DNA from: Streptomyces carminius
GTDB taxonomy: Bacteria; Actinomycetota; Actinomycetes; Streptomycetales; Streptomycetaceae
DNA length: 64,000 nucleotides
Assembly: GCF_002794255.1 (NCBI RefSeq)
Contig: NZ_PGGW01000045.1
Coordinates: 18,663-82,662 of the forward strand
Direction: 5' to 3'
In this document: piece after piece, positions 53,986 through 62,524 of the stretch
Position numbering within the stretch: position 1 is the stretch's first letter
How the letters are laid out: each line of letters starts with the position of its first letter
Translations under genes and position numbers: made by a program
Notes under the pieces: generated by a model
Databases searched by the model: none
Told to the model about the DNA's origin: nothing
What the model saw: only the letters and a program-made list of their open reading frames with translations

Positions 53986-54405
53986 TCAGCCGGACTGGCC
54001 GCTGTCCTTCAGCGATCCCCAGCCGTGCCAGCGGTCGATCTCGATCCGGGCACTGACCCGGCGCCGGTCCCGCCGCGGGTACGGCTTCCCCAGGTAGTGC
54101 CGGGCCAGCCGGTCGATGTCGGCCAGTTCCTCGTCGTCGCGGAGTTCGACGACGCGGCCGATGAGGCTGAGGTGCGTGTACCAGTCGCCCTCGGCGAGCA
54201 CGGTGAGCGTGACCCGGGGGTCGCGGCGCACATGCTCCAGCCGTTTGCGGCCCTCGTCCATGTTGACCAGTACCCGGCCGTCCTCCCACAGGTACCAGGT
54301 GGCGGTGGAAACCGGCTGGCCGTCGGGCCGCAGGGTCGCGATGACAGCCGGATTGGCCCTCTCCAGCATCGCGACGGCTGCCTCGGGAAGCGGTGGTTTC
54401 GACAT
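53986..54405 (-). CDS. PPOX-class flavin/F420-dependent protein
   Basis: A 139-residue split-barrel protein of the pyridoxamine-phosphate-oxidase-like superfamily: ERANPAVIATLRPDGQPVST, ATWYLWEDGRVLVNMDEGRK, RLEHVRRDPRVTLTVLAEGD and HLSLIGRVVELRDDEELADI. The arginine pair before DPRV and the overall length match the F420H2-dependent Rv1155-like branch common in actinobacteria. It would use FMN or F420 to reduce a small substrate, which is unknown. It is monocistronic. The ATG is at 54405. Confidence 0.88.
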   Translation of the reverse strand: MSKPPLPEAAVAMLERANPAVIATLRPDGQPVSTATWYLWEDGRVLVNMDEGRKRLEHVRRDPRVTLTVLAEGDWYTHLSLIGRVVELRDDEELADIDRLARHYLGKPYPRRDRRRVSARIEIDRWHGWGSLKDSGQSG

Positions 54406-54479
54406 GCGCGGCACTCCTTGCTGCGTCGTTGCTCGCCGTCGTCCGAACCGTACTGCCTCCCCCATCAGTCTCCTGGCGA

Positions 54480-54611
54480 GGGGACCACCGGCTTCAGCCG
54501 GTGGGGGAATCGCTTCCGTGGCTTGTGGTACTTTCTTTTCGTCCCGAAAGGGATCGGTTCGGGCTGGACCGCAACCTTCGGGTTGGAAGCCCCCTTCCTT
54601 CAGGTGGGGGA
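54480..54611 (+). mobile_element. tnpB-less IS605-type element with omega-RNA-like fold
   Basis: A 130-nt non-coding block bounded by two hairpins with TTCA loops. One is CCACCGGC-TTCA-GCCGGTGG (54485-54504). The other is CCCCCTTCC-TTCA-GGTGGGGG (54590-54610), the common right-end hairpin of Streptomyces IS200/IS605-family elements. Between them the plus strand has two classical RNA tetraloop hairpins, TCCC-GAAA-GGGA (54542-54553) and CAACC-TTCG-GGTTG (54572-54585). No transposase or tnpB gene is present. It looks like a right end or MITE derivative. The tetraloops indicate that the plus strand is the functional RNA strand. Confidence 0.6.
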
Positions 54612-54752
54612 GCGGAGTCACGATCACACACCGCGACGCCTCCGCCCGGGCGGCACGTCTCCCGCACGGCGGCCCGGGCTCCGGGAAGGCGTTCCGCGAG
54701 GAGGTGCGTCCACCGCCGCCGGGAAGCGGTTCCCGGCGGCGGTGGGCGCACC

Positions 54753-55340
54753 TCAGCCGCGCAGGGCCTCGAACGCCCGGTCCACCAGCGTCGGCAGGTC
54801 TTCGGCACCCTGGCTGTCCACCCACACGATGAGGGCGATGTTCAGCGCGGCCAGTGCGGCCGCGGCGAGAACACGGATGCGCAGGACGTCGGCTTCCGGC
54901 CGGCGGGTGGCGAGGGCCTGTGCGAACAACCGCTCGGTGGCGTACTGGTTGTCCCAGAGCCGGGCGCGGAGGGCCGGTGTGGTCAGGATGAGCCGGGTGC
55001 GGGCCAGGAGCGCGTCCCTGTCGTCGGCGTAGACGGTCTCCAGTCCCTGTGCCAGTGCCCGGCGCAGGGCGGTGAGCGCGTCCTCGTCCGGGGGCCGCTG
55101 CTCGATGAGCCGGACGATCATCGGGTCGTAGTCGTCGGTCTCGACGACGGCCTCCTTGGTGGGGAAGTTCCGGAAGAACGTCATGTGGGAGACCCCGGCG
55201 GCGGCGGCGATCTCCTCGACGGTGGTGTTCTCGTACCCCTTGCTCAGAAAGAGCCTCAGCGCGTGCTCCTGGATGGCGCGGCGGACCTGCGCCTTCTTGC
55301 GGGCACGCAGACCTGTCGGCGGAGTCGCGGACGCCCTCAT
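54753..55340 (-). CDS. TetR-family regulator
   Basis: A 195-residue repressor. The DNA-binding domain is at residues 13-62 (RKKAQVRRAIQEHALRLFLS, TTVEEIAAAAGVSHMTFFRN, FPTKEAVVETDD). A helical ligand and dimerisation domain follows, with a conserved-looking LIVWVDSQGAEDLPTLVDRA end. It is the gene directly downstream of an FAD monooxygenase gene on the same strand (54-nt gap), so it is the likely repressor of that operon, acting at the two GTTA-N5-TAAC sites upstream of the monooxygenase. Confidence 0.9.
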   Translation of the reverse strand: MRASATPPTGLRARKKAQVRRAIQEHALRLFLSKGYENTTVEEIAAAAGVSHMTFFRNFPTKEAVVETDDYDPMIVRLIEQRPPDEDALTALRRALAQGLETVYADDRDALLARTRLILTTPALRARLWDNQYATERLFAQALATRRPEADVLRIRVLAAAALAALNIALIVWVDSQGAEDLPTLVDRAFEALRG

Positions 55341-55394
55341 GGCCTCGTGCCTCCCGGGGCTGGTCAGGTACGGCGGAGCGGGATCACCGGACGA

Positions 55395-56921
55395 TCACCG
55401 GACATGGCCGTCGCCGAGCACACGGGTCAGCCACCGGTCCAGCGTAGCCGGGGAGGTGCCGGACCATGCCAGGTGGCCGTCGGGCCGCACCAGCAGCGCG
55501 CGCCTCCCTCCGGTGACAGGGACCAGCACGGCTGTGTTCGTCTCTCCGAGGTGGCGCCGGGCGACAGTCGCGAGGTCCGCCGCGGCGGCGGCAGGGGCGA
55601 CAAGGGCCCAGCGGGCTCCGAGCTCGGTGTGCAGACGGGTTCGGCCGCCGTCCTCGCGGACGCACTCCAGGTCGGGAACGCGGTCACCGGCGCGCGGGCG
55701 GGGGGTCGGCGCGGTCCGAAGCCGCCGGGGAGCCAGCGGACCGCGGCGGTAGCTGACCTTGAGCTGGGACATCTCCTCCCAGATCAGCCGCTGGACGAGT
55801 GGCCGGTTCAGCAGCGGGGCGAAGAGGTGGTCGCGCGCCATCCGGGCCGGCGGAGTCTGTCCGACGACCAGGCGGGTCGCGGTACTGGTGGACTCCAGGA
55901 CCCCCTCCGCGATGGGCCGCCGCTCGGCCTGGTAGGTGTCCAGCAGTGCGTCACGAGCACGTCCGGTGGCGACGAGGGCGAGTTTCCAGGCCAGATTCTC
56001 GGCGTCGCCCAGACCGGTGTTGAGGCCCTGGCCGCCGAAGGGGCTGTGGATGTGGGCGGCGTCCCCGCTCAGCAGGATCCGTGCCCGCCGGTAGGTTGAG
56101 GCCAGGCGGCGGTGGATGCGGAACGTGGAGGTCCACAGCGTCTCCCGTACCTCTTCCCCGGCCAGGTCCGCCTGGTCCCGCAGCACCCCGAGCAGCGCGG
56201 CAAGCACGGCATCGGTACCGGTGTCGGTGCCGGTGTCGGTGCCGGTCCCGGCGGGTGCCGGGGCCATCAGGCGCCACAGGTCGGTGCCGGGCAGGGGGAA
56301 GACGCCGATCATCCGGTCGGCGCTCAACCACACCGACACCGTGTCCCGGGGCAACGGCAGGGCGACCCGTACGTCCGCGAGCAGGAAGCGCTCGACGACG
56401 GGGACGCCGGGGAAGTCGATGCCCGCCGCCTTGCGCACCCGGCTGTGCGCGCCGTCGCACCCCACCAGCCAGTCGGCGCGCAGCCGCTCGTCGGGGAGAC
56501 GGACCGTCACGCCCTCACCGTCCTGGTCGGCGGCCAGCAGTTCCCGGTCCCACTCCACTTCGGTGCCCAGCTCGGCGAGCCGCTGCCGGAGCCGGGCCTC
56601 CACCTCGGCCTGGGACACGAGCAGGGCGGGCCTGGTCACCAGGTTGGTCCGCCGGCCGAACCGCAGCCGGGCCACGGGTTCGCCGCCGACATGGAGGATC
56701 GTCTGGCGGACCGGCAGCGAACGCCGCGGCAGGTCGTCCAGCGCGCCCAGCCGGTCCAGGACCTCCGAACCCCGCGGCTGCAGCCCCAGAGCCCGCGAGG
56801 TCACCGCCGGTTCCCGGGCCTTGTCCACCACCCGCACGGAAATCCCGGCGGCCCGCAGTCCGCACGCCAGGGCGAGCCCGGTGGGGCCCGCTCCGGCGAT
56901 CACGACGGTCGGTGTGCTCAC
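55395..56921 (-). CDS. FAD-dependent aromatic monooxygenase (PgaE/Rox-like)
   Basis: A 508-residue class A flavoprotein hydroxylase. N-terminal VVIAGAGPTGLALACGLRAA (GxGxxG), VDKAREPAVTSRALGLQPRG, the DG motif in GCDGAHSRVRKAAGIDF, and the GD motif in LLSGDAAHIHSPFGGQGLNT are followed by a thioredoxin-like C-terminal domain (from about 400). It hydroxylates polycyclic aromatic substrates such as angucyclines or rifampicin-type antibiotics; resistance or biosynthesis are both possible. Residues in the middle include a Gly-Thr-Asp-Thr repeat encoded by a 12-bp minisatellite. GTG 56921 follows GGATGGAG. TetR operators lie 14 nt upstream. Confidence 0.92.
   Translation of the reverse strand: MSTPTVVIAGAGPTGLALACGLRAAGISVRVVDKAREPAVTSRALGLQPRGSEVLDRLGALDDLPRRSLPVRQTILHVGGEPVARLRFGRRTNLVTRPALLVSQAEVEARLRQRLAELGTEVEWDRELLAADQDGEGVTVRLPDERLRADWLVGCDGAHSRVRKAAGIDFPGVPVVERFLLADVRVALPLPRDTVSVWLSADRMIGVFPLPGTDLWRLMAPAPAGTGTDTGTDTGTDAVLAALLGVLRDQADLAGEEVRETLWTSTFRIHRRLASTYRRARILLSGDAAHIHSPFGGQGLNTGLGDAENLAWKLALVATGRARDALLDTYQAERRPIAEGVLESTSTATRLVVGQTPPARMARDHLFAPLLNRPLVQRLIWEEMSQLKVSYRRGPLAPRRLRTAPTPRPRAGDRVPDLECVREDGGRTRLHTELGARWALVAPAAAAADLATVARRHLGETNTAVLVPVTGGRRALLVRPDGHLAWSGTSPATLDRWLTRVLGDGHVR
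56221..56256. repeat. 12-bp minisatellite inside the monooxygenase gene
   Basis: Three exact copies of GTGTCGGTGCCG plus a partial copy before them. In the minus-strand protein this encodes repeated Gly-Thr-Asp-Thr, forming a flexible surface loop. Copy number keeps the frame, so it may vary between strains. Confidence 0.88.
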
Positions 56922-56934
56922 CCGCACTCCATCC

Positions 56935-56964
56935 GTTAGAAAGTAACAATTGTTAGAAGCTAAC
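56935..56964. promoter_or_regulatory. Tandem TetR operators upstream of the monooxygenase
   Basis: Two 13-bp sites GTTAGAAAGTAAC (56935-56947) and GTTAGAAGCTAAC (56952-56964), separated by AATT. The inner halves also form the palindrome TAACAATTGTTA. They stand out as AT-rich in this DNA and lie directly before the monooxygenase start, so they probably overlap its promoter. Confidence 0.8.
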
Positions 56965-57152
56965 ACGCGGGGCGGTGAAGTCAACGGCCTCACTTCACCA
57001 GGAGCACCGGAGCCCGGCACCGCCCGTACAACCGCCGCACGACCGCCGGTGACGACGGAGAGCGGTATCGGTGCCGCCGGGACCACATGCGGAGTGACGG
57101 CGCCTCCTCTGCCGGCCTCCCGGGGAGGCGATCCGCGGGGTTGGATGGAGGC

Positions 57153-58067
57153 ATGACCACAGCATCGGAGCAGCCGCAGCCGTCTGATCAGGACCGGGAC
57201 CGGGCGGGATTCGACCCCGCCGTCCGTGAGATGTTCCGCGCCAACCAGGCCAACTGGGACGCGCGGACCCCCGTCCACTCCGCCAGCCGCTTCTACGACC
57301 TGGCCGGTGCCGGAACCGGGCCCGAGGACGTCCTGGCCTGGTCCGCCCGGTGGTTCGCCCCCCGTGAGTGGGAGGACCTCGGCGACCTGACCGGGACGGA
57401 CGCCGTGCATCTGCAGTGCCACCTGGGCACCGAGACCCTCGCGCTGGCCGCCCGCGGCGCGCGCGCCACCGGGCTGGACCTCTCGCCCGCCTCCGTCGCC
57501 GCGGCCCGGGAGCTGGCCGCCCGGACGGGGCTGGCGGTGGACTATCGCCAGGGCAACGTCTACGACGCCGTGGAACTCCTGGGCGGACAGCGCTTCGACC
57601 TGGTCTACACCGGCAAGGGCGCCCTGCACTACCTGCCCGACCTGGACCGCTGGGCGCGGGTCGTCGCCGGGCTGCTGCGCGGCGGGGGACGGGCCTACGT
57701 GGTGGAGTTCCACCCCCTGCTGCACTCCCTGGGCGACATGCCGGAGGAGGGCGAGGGGGACGAACTGCTGCTGCGCCACGACTACCTGGGCGGCCGCGGC
57801 CCCCGGCACCGCCGGGTGCGCCACAGCTACACCGACGGACCCCCCGTCGGGGGTGCCGCCGACAGCTACGAGTGGGCGCACGGCCTGGGCGAGACGGTCG
57901 GCGCCCTGGTCCGCGCCGGACTGACCGTCACCCGGCTCACCGAGAGCGAGGAACTGCCCTGGCCGCGCTGGCCGCGGATGGTCCGCACCGACTCGGGCTG
58001 GTGGCGGCTGCCCGACGACCGGCCCCGGATCCCCCTGATGTACGCCCTGCTGGCCACCCGGCCCTGA
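57153..58067 (+). CDS. Class I SAM-dependent methyltransferase
   Basis: A 304-residue soluble methyltransferase. Motif I is HLQCHLGTETLALAARG at about residues 88-104, followed by ATGLDLSPASVAAARELA, VDYRQGNVYDAVEL and the post-motif FDLVYTGKGALHYLPDLDRW. A substrate lid with WPRWPRMVRTDSGWWRLPDD follows near the C-terminus. It belongs to a Streptomyces family of uncharacterised small-molecule methyltransferases. The ATG at 57153 follows GATGGAGG. It is transcribed away from the monooxygenase and is not obviously part of its operon. Confidence 0.87.
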   Translation: MTTASEQPQPSDQDRDRAGFDPAVREMFRANQANWDARTPVHSASRFYDLAGAGTGPEDVLAWSARWFAPREWEDLGDLTGTDAVHLQCHLGTETLALAARGARATGLDLSPASVAAARELAARTGLAVDYRQGNVYDAVELLGGQRFDLVYTGKGALHYLPDLDRWARVVAGLLRGGGRAYVVEFHPLLHSLGDMPEEGEGDELLLRHDYLGGRGPRHRRVRHSYTDGPPVGGAADSYEWAHGLGETVGALVRAGLTVTRLTESEELPWPRWPRMVRTDSGWWRLPDDRPRIPLMYALLATRP

Positions 58068-58139
58068 CCCCGGCGCGCCTGCGGCAACCGCCGAAAGAGC
58101 ACCCGGAGGCCGCCTTCCGCAGGGCCGTGCGCCTCGCGG

Positions 58140-60017
58140 TCAGGAGGAGTGGGGCACCAGGAAGTCGCCCGGGTCCAGGGCCCGGGCGACGATGCGGGTG
58201 TCGCCGATCCATCCGTGGAAGCCCTGACCGAACCGTTCGGCGAACTGGGTCGCGCCGATGACGAAGGGCTTGCCGAGGGTGGCGATACCGGTCGAGCGCT
58301 GGGCGGGATTGCGGGCGATCTTCGAGCCGTCGACGTACATCACGGTGCGGCGGCCGTCGTTGACCACGGCCACGTGCGTCCAGCGGCCGACCGGGATCGC
58401 ATGACTCCAGGAGGTGGGGTCGGCGTCCTGGCGGTGGGGATAGACGACGAACTGCACGAAGCGCTCGCCGGACAGGTTGAGGCTGCACGTCGGTTCGTCG
58501 GGCGACCAGCCGGTGGTCTTGCCCGCGTCGCCGCTGCGTCCCTCCCAGCTGAGGAGGCCCATCCAGGCGTGGTCGCCCTCGAAGGGGTCGGGAAGCTTGA
58601 AGAAGGTCTCGATGGTGTATCCGGAGGTGAACTTCCGGCTGTTGAGCGGAGCGTGGGGGCCGGTGGTCAGGATCGCGCCCCGGTCCGGGTTCTTGCCGCC
58701 GTCGAACCGGAGGCTGGCGTGGGCGGGCTGGCCGCCGTGGTGGTCGGCCGACCAGGTGAGCGCCCGGGGGCCGGAGGCGTGCAGCCGCCGGGCCGTCAGG
58801 TCGTTGCCGTGGCCCGACAGGTCGCGCACCACGCTTCCGTCCGGGACGGGGGCGCCGTCCTCGCCGGCGGCGGCCGTCCCCGCGGGGTCGAACCGCCAGT
58901 AGGCGGCGGTGTCCGGCAGCAGCGCCGCGGAGGCCGGGCGCGGCCGGGGCGGTACGACGGGGGCGAAGCCCCGGAAACGGGCGGTGAAGTCGATGTCCAT
59001 GCCGAACCGGTCGGCGGGGCCGGTCAGTTCGACGGTCTCCGCCTCCAGCGGCGTCCGTTCCTGCGGGTCGCGGGCCAGCAGCCAGGGCGAGAAGGTCTCC
59101 ACGTCCACGGTGTCGCGGACCAGGTCGAAGGAGTACAGGCGGAGCATCGCCGCACCACCGTAGTAGCGGTCCTGGTAGTTGGTGATGTGGACGTGGACGT
59201 CGTTGCCCGCGCGGTTGGTCAGCACGGTGCGGCCGGGGGGCCAGTAGTGGCCGCCCAGCGCCAGGAAGATCTGGTCGTTGCGGTCGATGACGGCGTCCCA
59301 CAGGCGCTGCCCGTGGGACGACAGCCGCGCGGTGCCGCCGGCGTCGGCGTGGGCCAGGTCGTGGGTGGTCAGGATGGCGGGCAGCCGGGGGTGTCCGTCG
59401 AGCACGTCCTGCACCCACCGCACTCCCCTGTCCGACACCCGCCAGTCCAGCGCCAGGACCAGCCACCGGCGTCCGCCGGCCCGCAGCACGTGGTAGGTGT
59501 TGTAGCCGTCCGGGGAGGCCCCGCCGAAGGTCGGCACGGAGGCGAGGCGCCGGGGCCCGAACGCGTCCAGGTAGGGGGAGCCGCCGCGCTGGTCGTCGGT
59601 GGAACCCGGTATGTCGTGGTTGCCCGCCAGCACGCTGTAGGGCACCTTGCGGTGGAGGGTGCGGAAGGTGTCCGCGGCGAGCCCGGTCTCCTCCCGCGTG
59701 CCGTGCTCGGTGATGTCGCCCAGATGCGCCACGAAGGCGATGTTCTTCCTCCCGCGCTCGGCGACCAGGTAGCGGAAGGTCTCCCGCAGCGGCGCGGGGT
59801 CGGCGCTGTCGGCGTCGAAGAGGTACTGGGTGTCGGGGAGGACGGCCACCGTGAAACGAGGGCTGTCGGGATCGAACCGGCCTCCGCCGCCCGGTGCCGC
59901 GGCGTGTGCCGGCCCGTCACCGAGAGCCGTCGTCGCGGCACCGGCCGCGGGTGCGGCGACGGCGGTCCGCAGCAGGGCGCGCCGGGCCACACCGTTCCGT
60001 CTGTCCATGTCTCTCAT
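58140..60017 (-). CDS. Exported metallophosphoesterase with LamG-like domain
   Basis: A 625-residue secreted enzyme. The N-terminus RRNGVARRALLRTAVAAPAA is a twin-arginine-type signal peptide. The calcineurin-like phosphoesterase domain is at about 50-310: AVLPDTQYLFDAD (metal Asp; the usual His is Gln here), VAHLGDITEHGT, LAGNHDIPGS, TTHDLAHADAG and ALGGHYWPPG. A beta-sandwich of the concanavalin A/LamG type is at about 400-615 (GYTIETFFKLPDPFEGDHAW, WTHVAVVNDGRRTVMYVDGS), which usually binds sugars. The substrate is unknown, presumably an extracellular phosphoester or nucleotide. ATG 60017 follows GGAGCCGG. Confidence 0.9.
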   Translation of the reverse strand: MRDMDRRNGVARRALLRTAVAAPAAGAATTALGDGPAHAAAPGGGGRFDPDSPRFTVAVLPDTQYLFDADSADPAPLRETFRYLVAERGRKNIAFVAHLGDITEHGTREETGLAADTFRTLHRKVPYSVLAGNHDIPGSTDDQRGGSPYLDAFGPRRLASVPTFGGASPDGYNTYHVLRAGGRRWLVLALDWRVSDRGVRWVQDVLDGHPRLPAILTTHDLAHADAGGTARLSSHGQRLWDAVIDRNDQIFLALGGHYWPPGRTVLTNRAGNDVHVHITNYQDRYYGGAAMLRLYSFDLVRDTVDVETFSPWLLARDPQERTPLEAETVELTGPADRFGMDIDFTARFRGFAPVVPPRPRPASAALLPDTAAYWRFDPAGTAAAGEDGAPVPDGSVVRDLSGHGNDLTARRLHASGPRALTWSADHHGGQPAHASLRFDGGKNPDRGAILTTGPHAPLNSRKFTSGYTIETFFKLPDPFEGDHAWMGLLSWEGRSGDAGKTTGWSPDEPTCSLNLSGERFVQFVVYPHRQDADPTSWSHAIPVGRWTHVAVVNDGRRTVMYVDGSKIARNPAQRSTGIATLGKPFVIGATQFAERFGQGFHGWIGDTRIVARALDPGDFLVPHSS

Positions 60018-60314
60018 TCCGGCTCCCTGCGCGGCTGTGCGGTCGTGCGGTCGTCAAGGCACTGTGCTGACCTGCCGTGGCCGTGCGGTGGCCCGGGGCT
60101 GAACGGCGGCCGCCGGTTCACCGTATGCCGGGCGGGAATCCGGCCGTACGGCCCGGATCGGGCGGTGACCGCCGGAACGCGCCGCTCCCGGCGGTGTGTT
60201 CGTCGCACCGGCACCGGCCGCCCTCCGCGCCGTCCGAGGTTTCCCCGCGGCCCCGGCGTGGGCAGCACCCCCAGGTGCCCCGGACGACCTGAGGCACGGT
60301 GAGGAGGTGGCGGC

Positions 60315-61169
60315 GTGGCGGAGGCGGAGCACACGGCCCGCGCCCTGTGGAACCTGATCGAACCGGTCCACGCGGTGACCTACTTCGCGCCGCGGGCCCG
60401 GGCCGCTTTCGAGGAGGCGGGCCTGCGCGGTTTCTGGCGTGGGTACTTTGCCGGCCGCGCCGCGCCGCTGGGGGAGGTCGGGCCGGGGCCGGTCACCGCC
60501 GCGTTCTTCGGCTTCGCCCCGGCGATGGTCGCGCGGGCGCTGCCGGGTGTCTGGGCCATGGCGGCTCCCGGACGCGCGCTGGAGGCCCGGCGGGCCGGCG
60601 CCGGCGCGGCTCTGGAGCACCTGCTGTCCGGGTACGGCCGCCAGGTGGAGGAGGCCGCCGGCCTGCTGGTGCCCGTGGCCCGGGAGGCGGACTGCGCCGG
60701 GCGGGTGCTGGCCGCGGCCAACCAGGCCCTCCCGGTTCCGCGGAACGCCGTCGACCGGCTGTGGCACGCGGCGACCGTCCTGCGGGAGCATCGCGGCGAC
60801 GGCCATGTCGCGGCCCTGGTCGCGGCGGGCCTGGACGGCTGTGAGGTCCTGGCGCTGCGGGCCGGTGTCGACCTGCCGCGCGCCGAGCTCCAGCCCCACC
60901 GGGGGTGGAGCGACGAGCAGTGGCAGGCCGCCCGGCACCGGCTGGCCGACCGCGGATGGCTGGCCGGCGACGGGACGGCGACAGCGGACGGACGCCGGGC
61001 GCACCGGGCGCTGGAGGAGGCGACCGACCGGGCTGCCGCACGTCCCTGGCGGGCTCTTGACGCCGTCGCGGTGGACAGGCTGCGGCGGGAGCTCACCCCC
61101 CTGGCCCGCGCGTGTGCCACAGCTCTGCGGTTCCCCAATCCGATGGGACTGCCCGCTCCGGCCGGGTGA
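60315..61169 (+). CDS. SCO6745-family protein
   Basis: A 284-residue helical protein matching a conserved actinobacterial family named after SCO6745: ALWNLIEPVHAVTYFAPRAR, FEEAGLRGFWRGYFAGRAAP, RNAVDRLWHAATVLREHRGD, GHVAALVAAGLDGCEVLALR, and GWSDEQWQAARHRLADRGWL. The C-terminal part contains a winged-helix-like segment. Neither activity nor ligand is known. GTG 60315 follows GGTGAGGAGG. It is monocistronic. Confidence 0.87.
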   Translation: MAEAEHTARALWNLIEPVHAVTYFAPRARAAFEEAGLRGFWRGYFAGRAAPLGEVGPGPVTAAFFGFAPAMVARALPGVWAMAAPGRALEARRAGAGAALEHLLSGYGRQVEEAAGLLVPVAREADCAGRVLAAANQALPVPRNAVDRLWHAATVLREHRGDGHVAALVAAGLDGCEVLALRAGVDLPRAELQPHRGWSDEQWQAARHRLADRGWLAGDGTATADGRRAHRALEEATDRAAARPWRALDAVAVDRLRRELTPLARACATALRFPNPMGLPAPAG

Positions 61170-61410
61170 GGCATCCGGCCGCGCGGCATCGCACGGGTAC
61201 CGGACGGTTTGTTCGGTGCGGTGAGCACCGGACCCGGCGGTGGGATGACTGCCGGGCCCCGCGGGCCGTCGGCGAACGGCCCGCGCCCGCGCGGCCAGGG
61301 GCCGGATCGGTTCCGGCCGCCGGTGCGGGGCCCTGCCGTGCGCTTCCGGCGGGGCGGCCGACCGCCGACGGCGCCGGTTCACCGTGCGCCGTCGACCGGC
61401 CGGACACCGC
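61170..61410. other. Gap between convergent SCO6745-family and CAP genes
   Basis: 240 nt of GC-rich DNA with several short inverted repeats (for example GGTGCGGTGAGCACC) that may act as terminators. No gene is seen. Confidence 0.4.
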
Positions 61411-62301
61411 TCAGCGGCCCGTGCCGAAGTTCTGGGTCCACCACGGACCGCCGTCACCGAAGTGGACTCCGACACCCAGCTCCTCGAAGGCGCAGTTGAG
61501 TATGTTGGCGCGGTGGCCGGGGCTTTTCATCCAGGCGTCCATGACCGAGGCGGCGTCGGGCTGTCCCCGGGCTATGTTCTCGCCCAGGTTGGACCAGGCG
61601 TATCCGGCCGCCTCCACCCGTTCGGCCATCGTGGAGCCGTCGGGGCCCGTGTGGGACATCACGCCGGACGCGGCCATCACGTCGCTGTAGTCGTCCGCGG
61701 CCCGCGTCAGCCGGGCGTTGGCGGTGACCGGTTCGCAGCCGGCGGTCTTCCGTTCCTCGTTGACGAGCGCGAGCACCCGGGCCTCCGGCCCGTCGCCGTC
61801 CGGCGCGGTGCCGGCTCCGGAGTCACCGGGTGCGCCTTCCCCGCCGCCGCCCCCGGTGTTTCCCTCGGCACCGGTCCCCTTGTTCCCCGTGTTCCCCGTG
61901 TTCCTCCCCGGGGCCTTCTCCGGGCTCTTCTTCGGGCTCTTCTTCGGGGCCTCGGCCCGTTTCGTCCTCCCGGGGGAGGCGGAGGAGGAAGCGCCGCGCC
62001 CGGGCTCGGCGGACGCCCCGGCGCCGGGTGAGGGGGAGGTGCTCGCGCCGGAGGAAGGCGAGGCGGAGGGGGAGGCGCCGTCCGTGTCCTCGTCCACCAC
62101 CGGGTCGTCGGCGGTGTCGGTGGCGTTCGCCGTCACCCGGTCCGCCGGCCCGTCCTGGTCCCCGCTCGCGAGGAACGTGACACCGGCGCCCGCCGCCACG
62201 GTGAGCACGCTGAGCGCGAGAACGATGTCGCGCGCCGGGGTACCGCGCCGGGGACGGGCGTGGGAACGGGGCCGGGAACGACCGGCTCGGCGGGAGCTCA
62301 T
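61411..62301 (-). CDS. Membrane-anchored or secreted CAP-domain protein
   Basis: A 296-residue protein. After a basic N-terminus, a hydrophobic helix (about 26-46, IVLALSVLTVAAGAGVTFLA) exports or anchors it. A long low-complexity linker rich in Ser, Pro, Lys and Gly (about 60-170, including KKSPKKSPEKAPG and NTGNTGNKG) follows. Residues about 175-296 are a CAP/SCP domain: VLALVNEERKTAGCEPVTAN, MSHTGPDGSTMAERVEAAGY, LGENIARG and WMKSPGHRANILNCAFEELG. His and Glu of the CAP cavity are present. Bacterial CAP proteins act at the cell surface; their activity is unclear. An IS110 element lies about 220 nt upstream and may have changed the promoter. Confidence 0.9.
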   Translation of the reverse strand: MSSRRAGRSRPRSHARPRRGTPARDIVLALSVLTVAAGAGVTFLASGDQDGPADRVTANATDTADDPVVDEDTDGASPSASPSSGASTSPSPGAGASAEPGRGASSSASPGRTKRAEAPKKSPKKSPEKAPGRNTGNTGNKGTGAEGNTGGGGGEGAPGDSGAGTAPDGDGPEARVLALVNEERKTAGCEPVTANARLTRAADDYSDVMAASGVMSHTGPDGSTMAERVEAAGYAWSNLGENIARGQPDAASVMDAWMKSPGHRANILNCAFEELGVGVHFGDGGPWWTQNFGTGR

Positions 62302-62439
62302 ACGGACGGCACCTCGGGGAGTCGTTCGAAGGGCGGCCGGTTCGGGGAAGATCCCGGCGGGCGCGGCCCCGCCCACCGGGATTCTCGGGAGTCGGGCGAG
62401 AGCGTAGGCGAACCCGTGACCGAAAAAGCGGCTGGGAAC

Positions 62440-62467
62440 GGCTTCCTCACAAAGCCTTAAGGAAGCC
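62440..62467. repeat. Inverted repeat at the IS110 downstream boundary
   Basis: GGCTTCCT (62440-62447) and AGGAAGCC (62460-62467) flank 12 nt. It lies about 60 nt beyond the transposase stop and may mark the element end or its target. Confidence 0.55.
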
Positions 62468-62524
62468 ATGAGGTTCACACAAGGTACGGGGGTGCCTCTA
62501 TGTCTTTCATCAAGCCCGTGTTGG

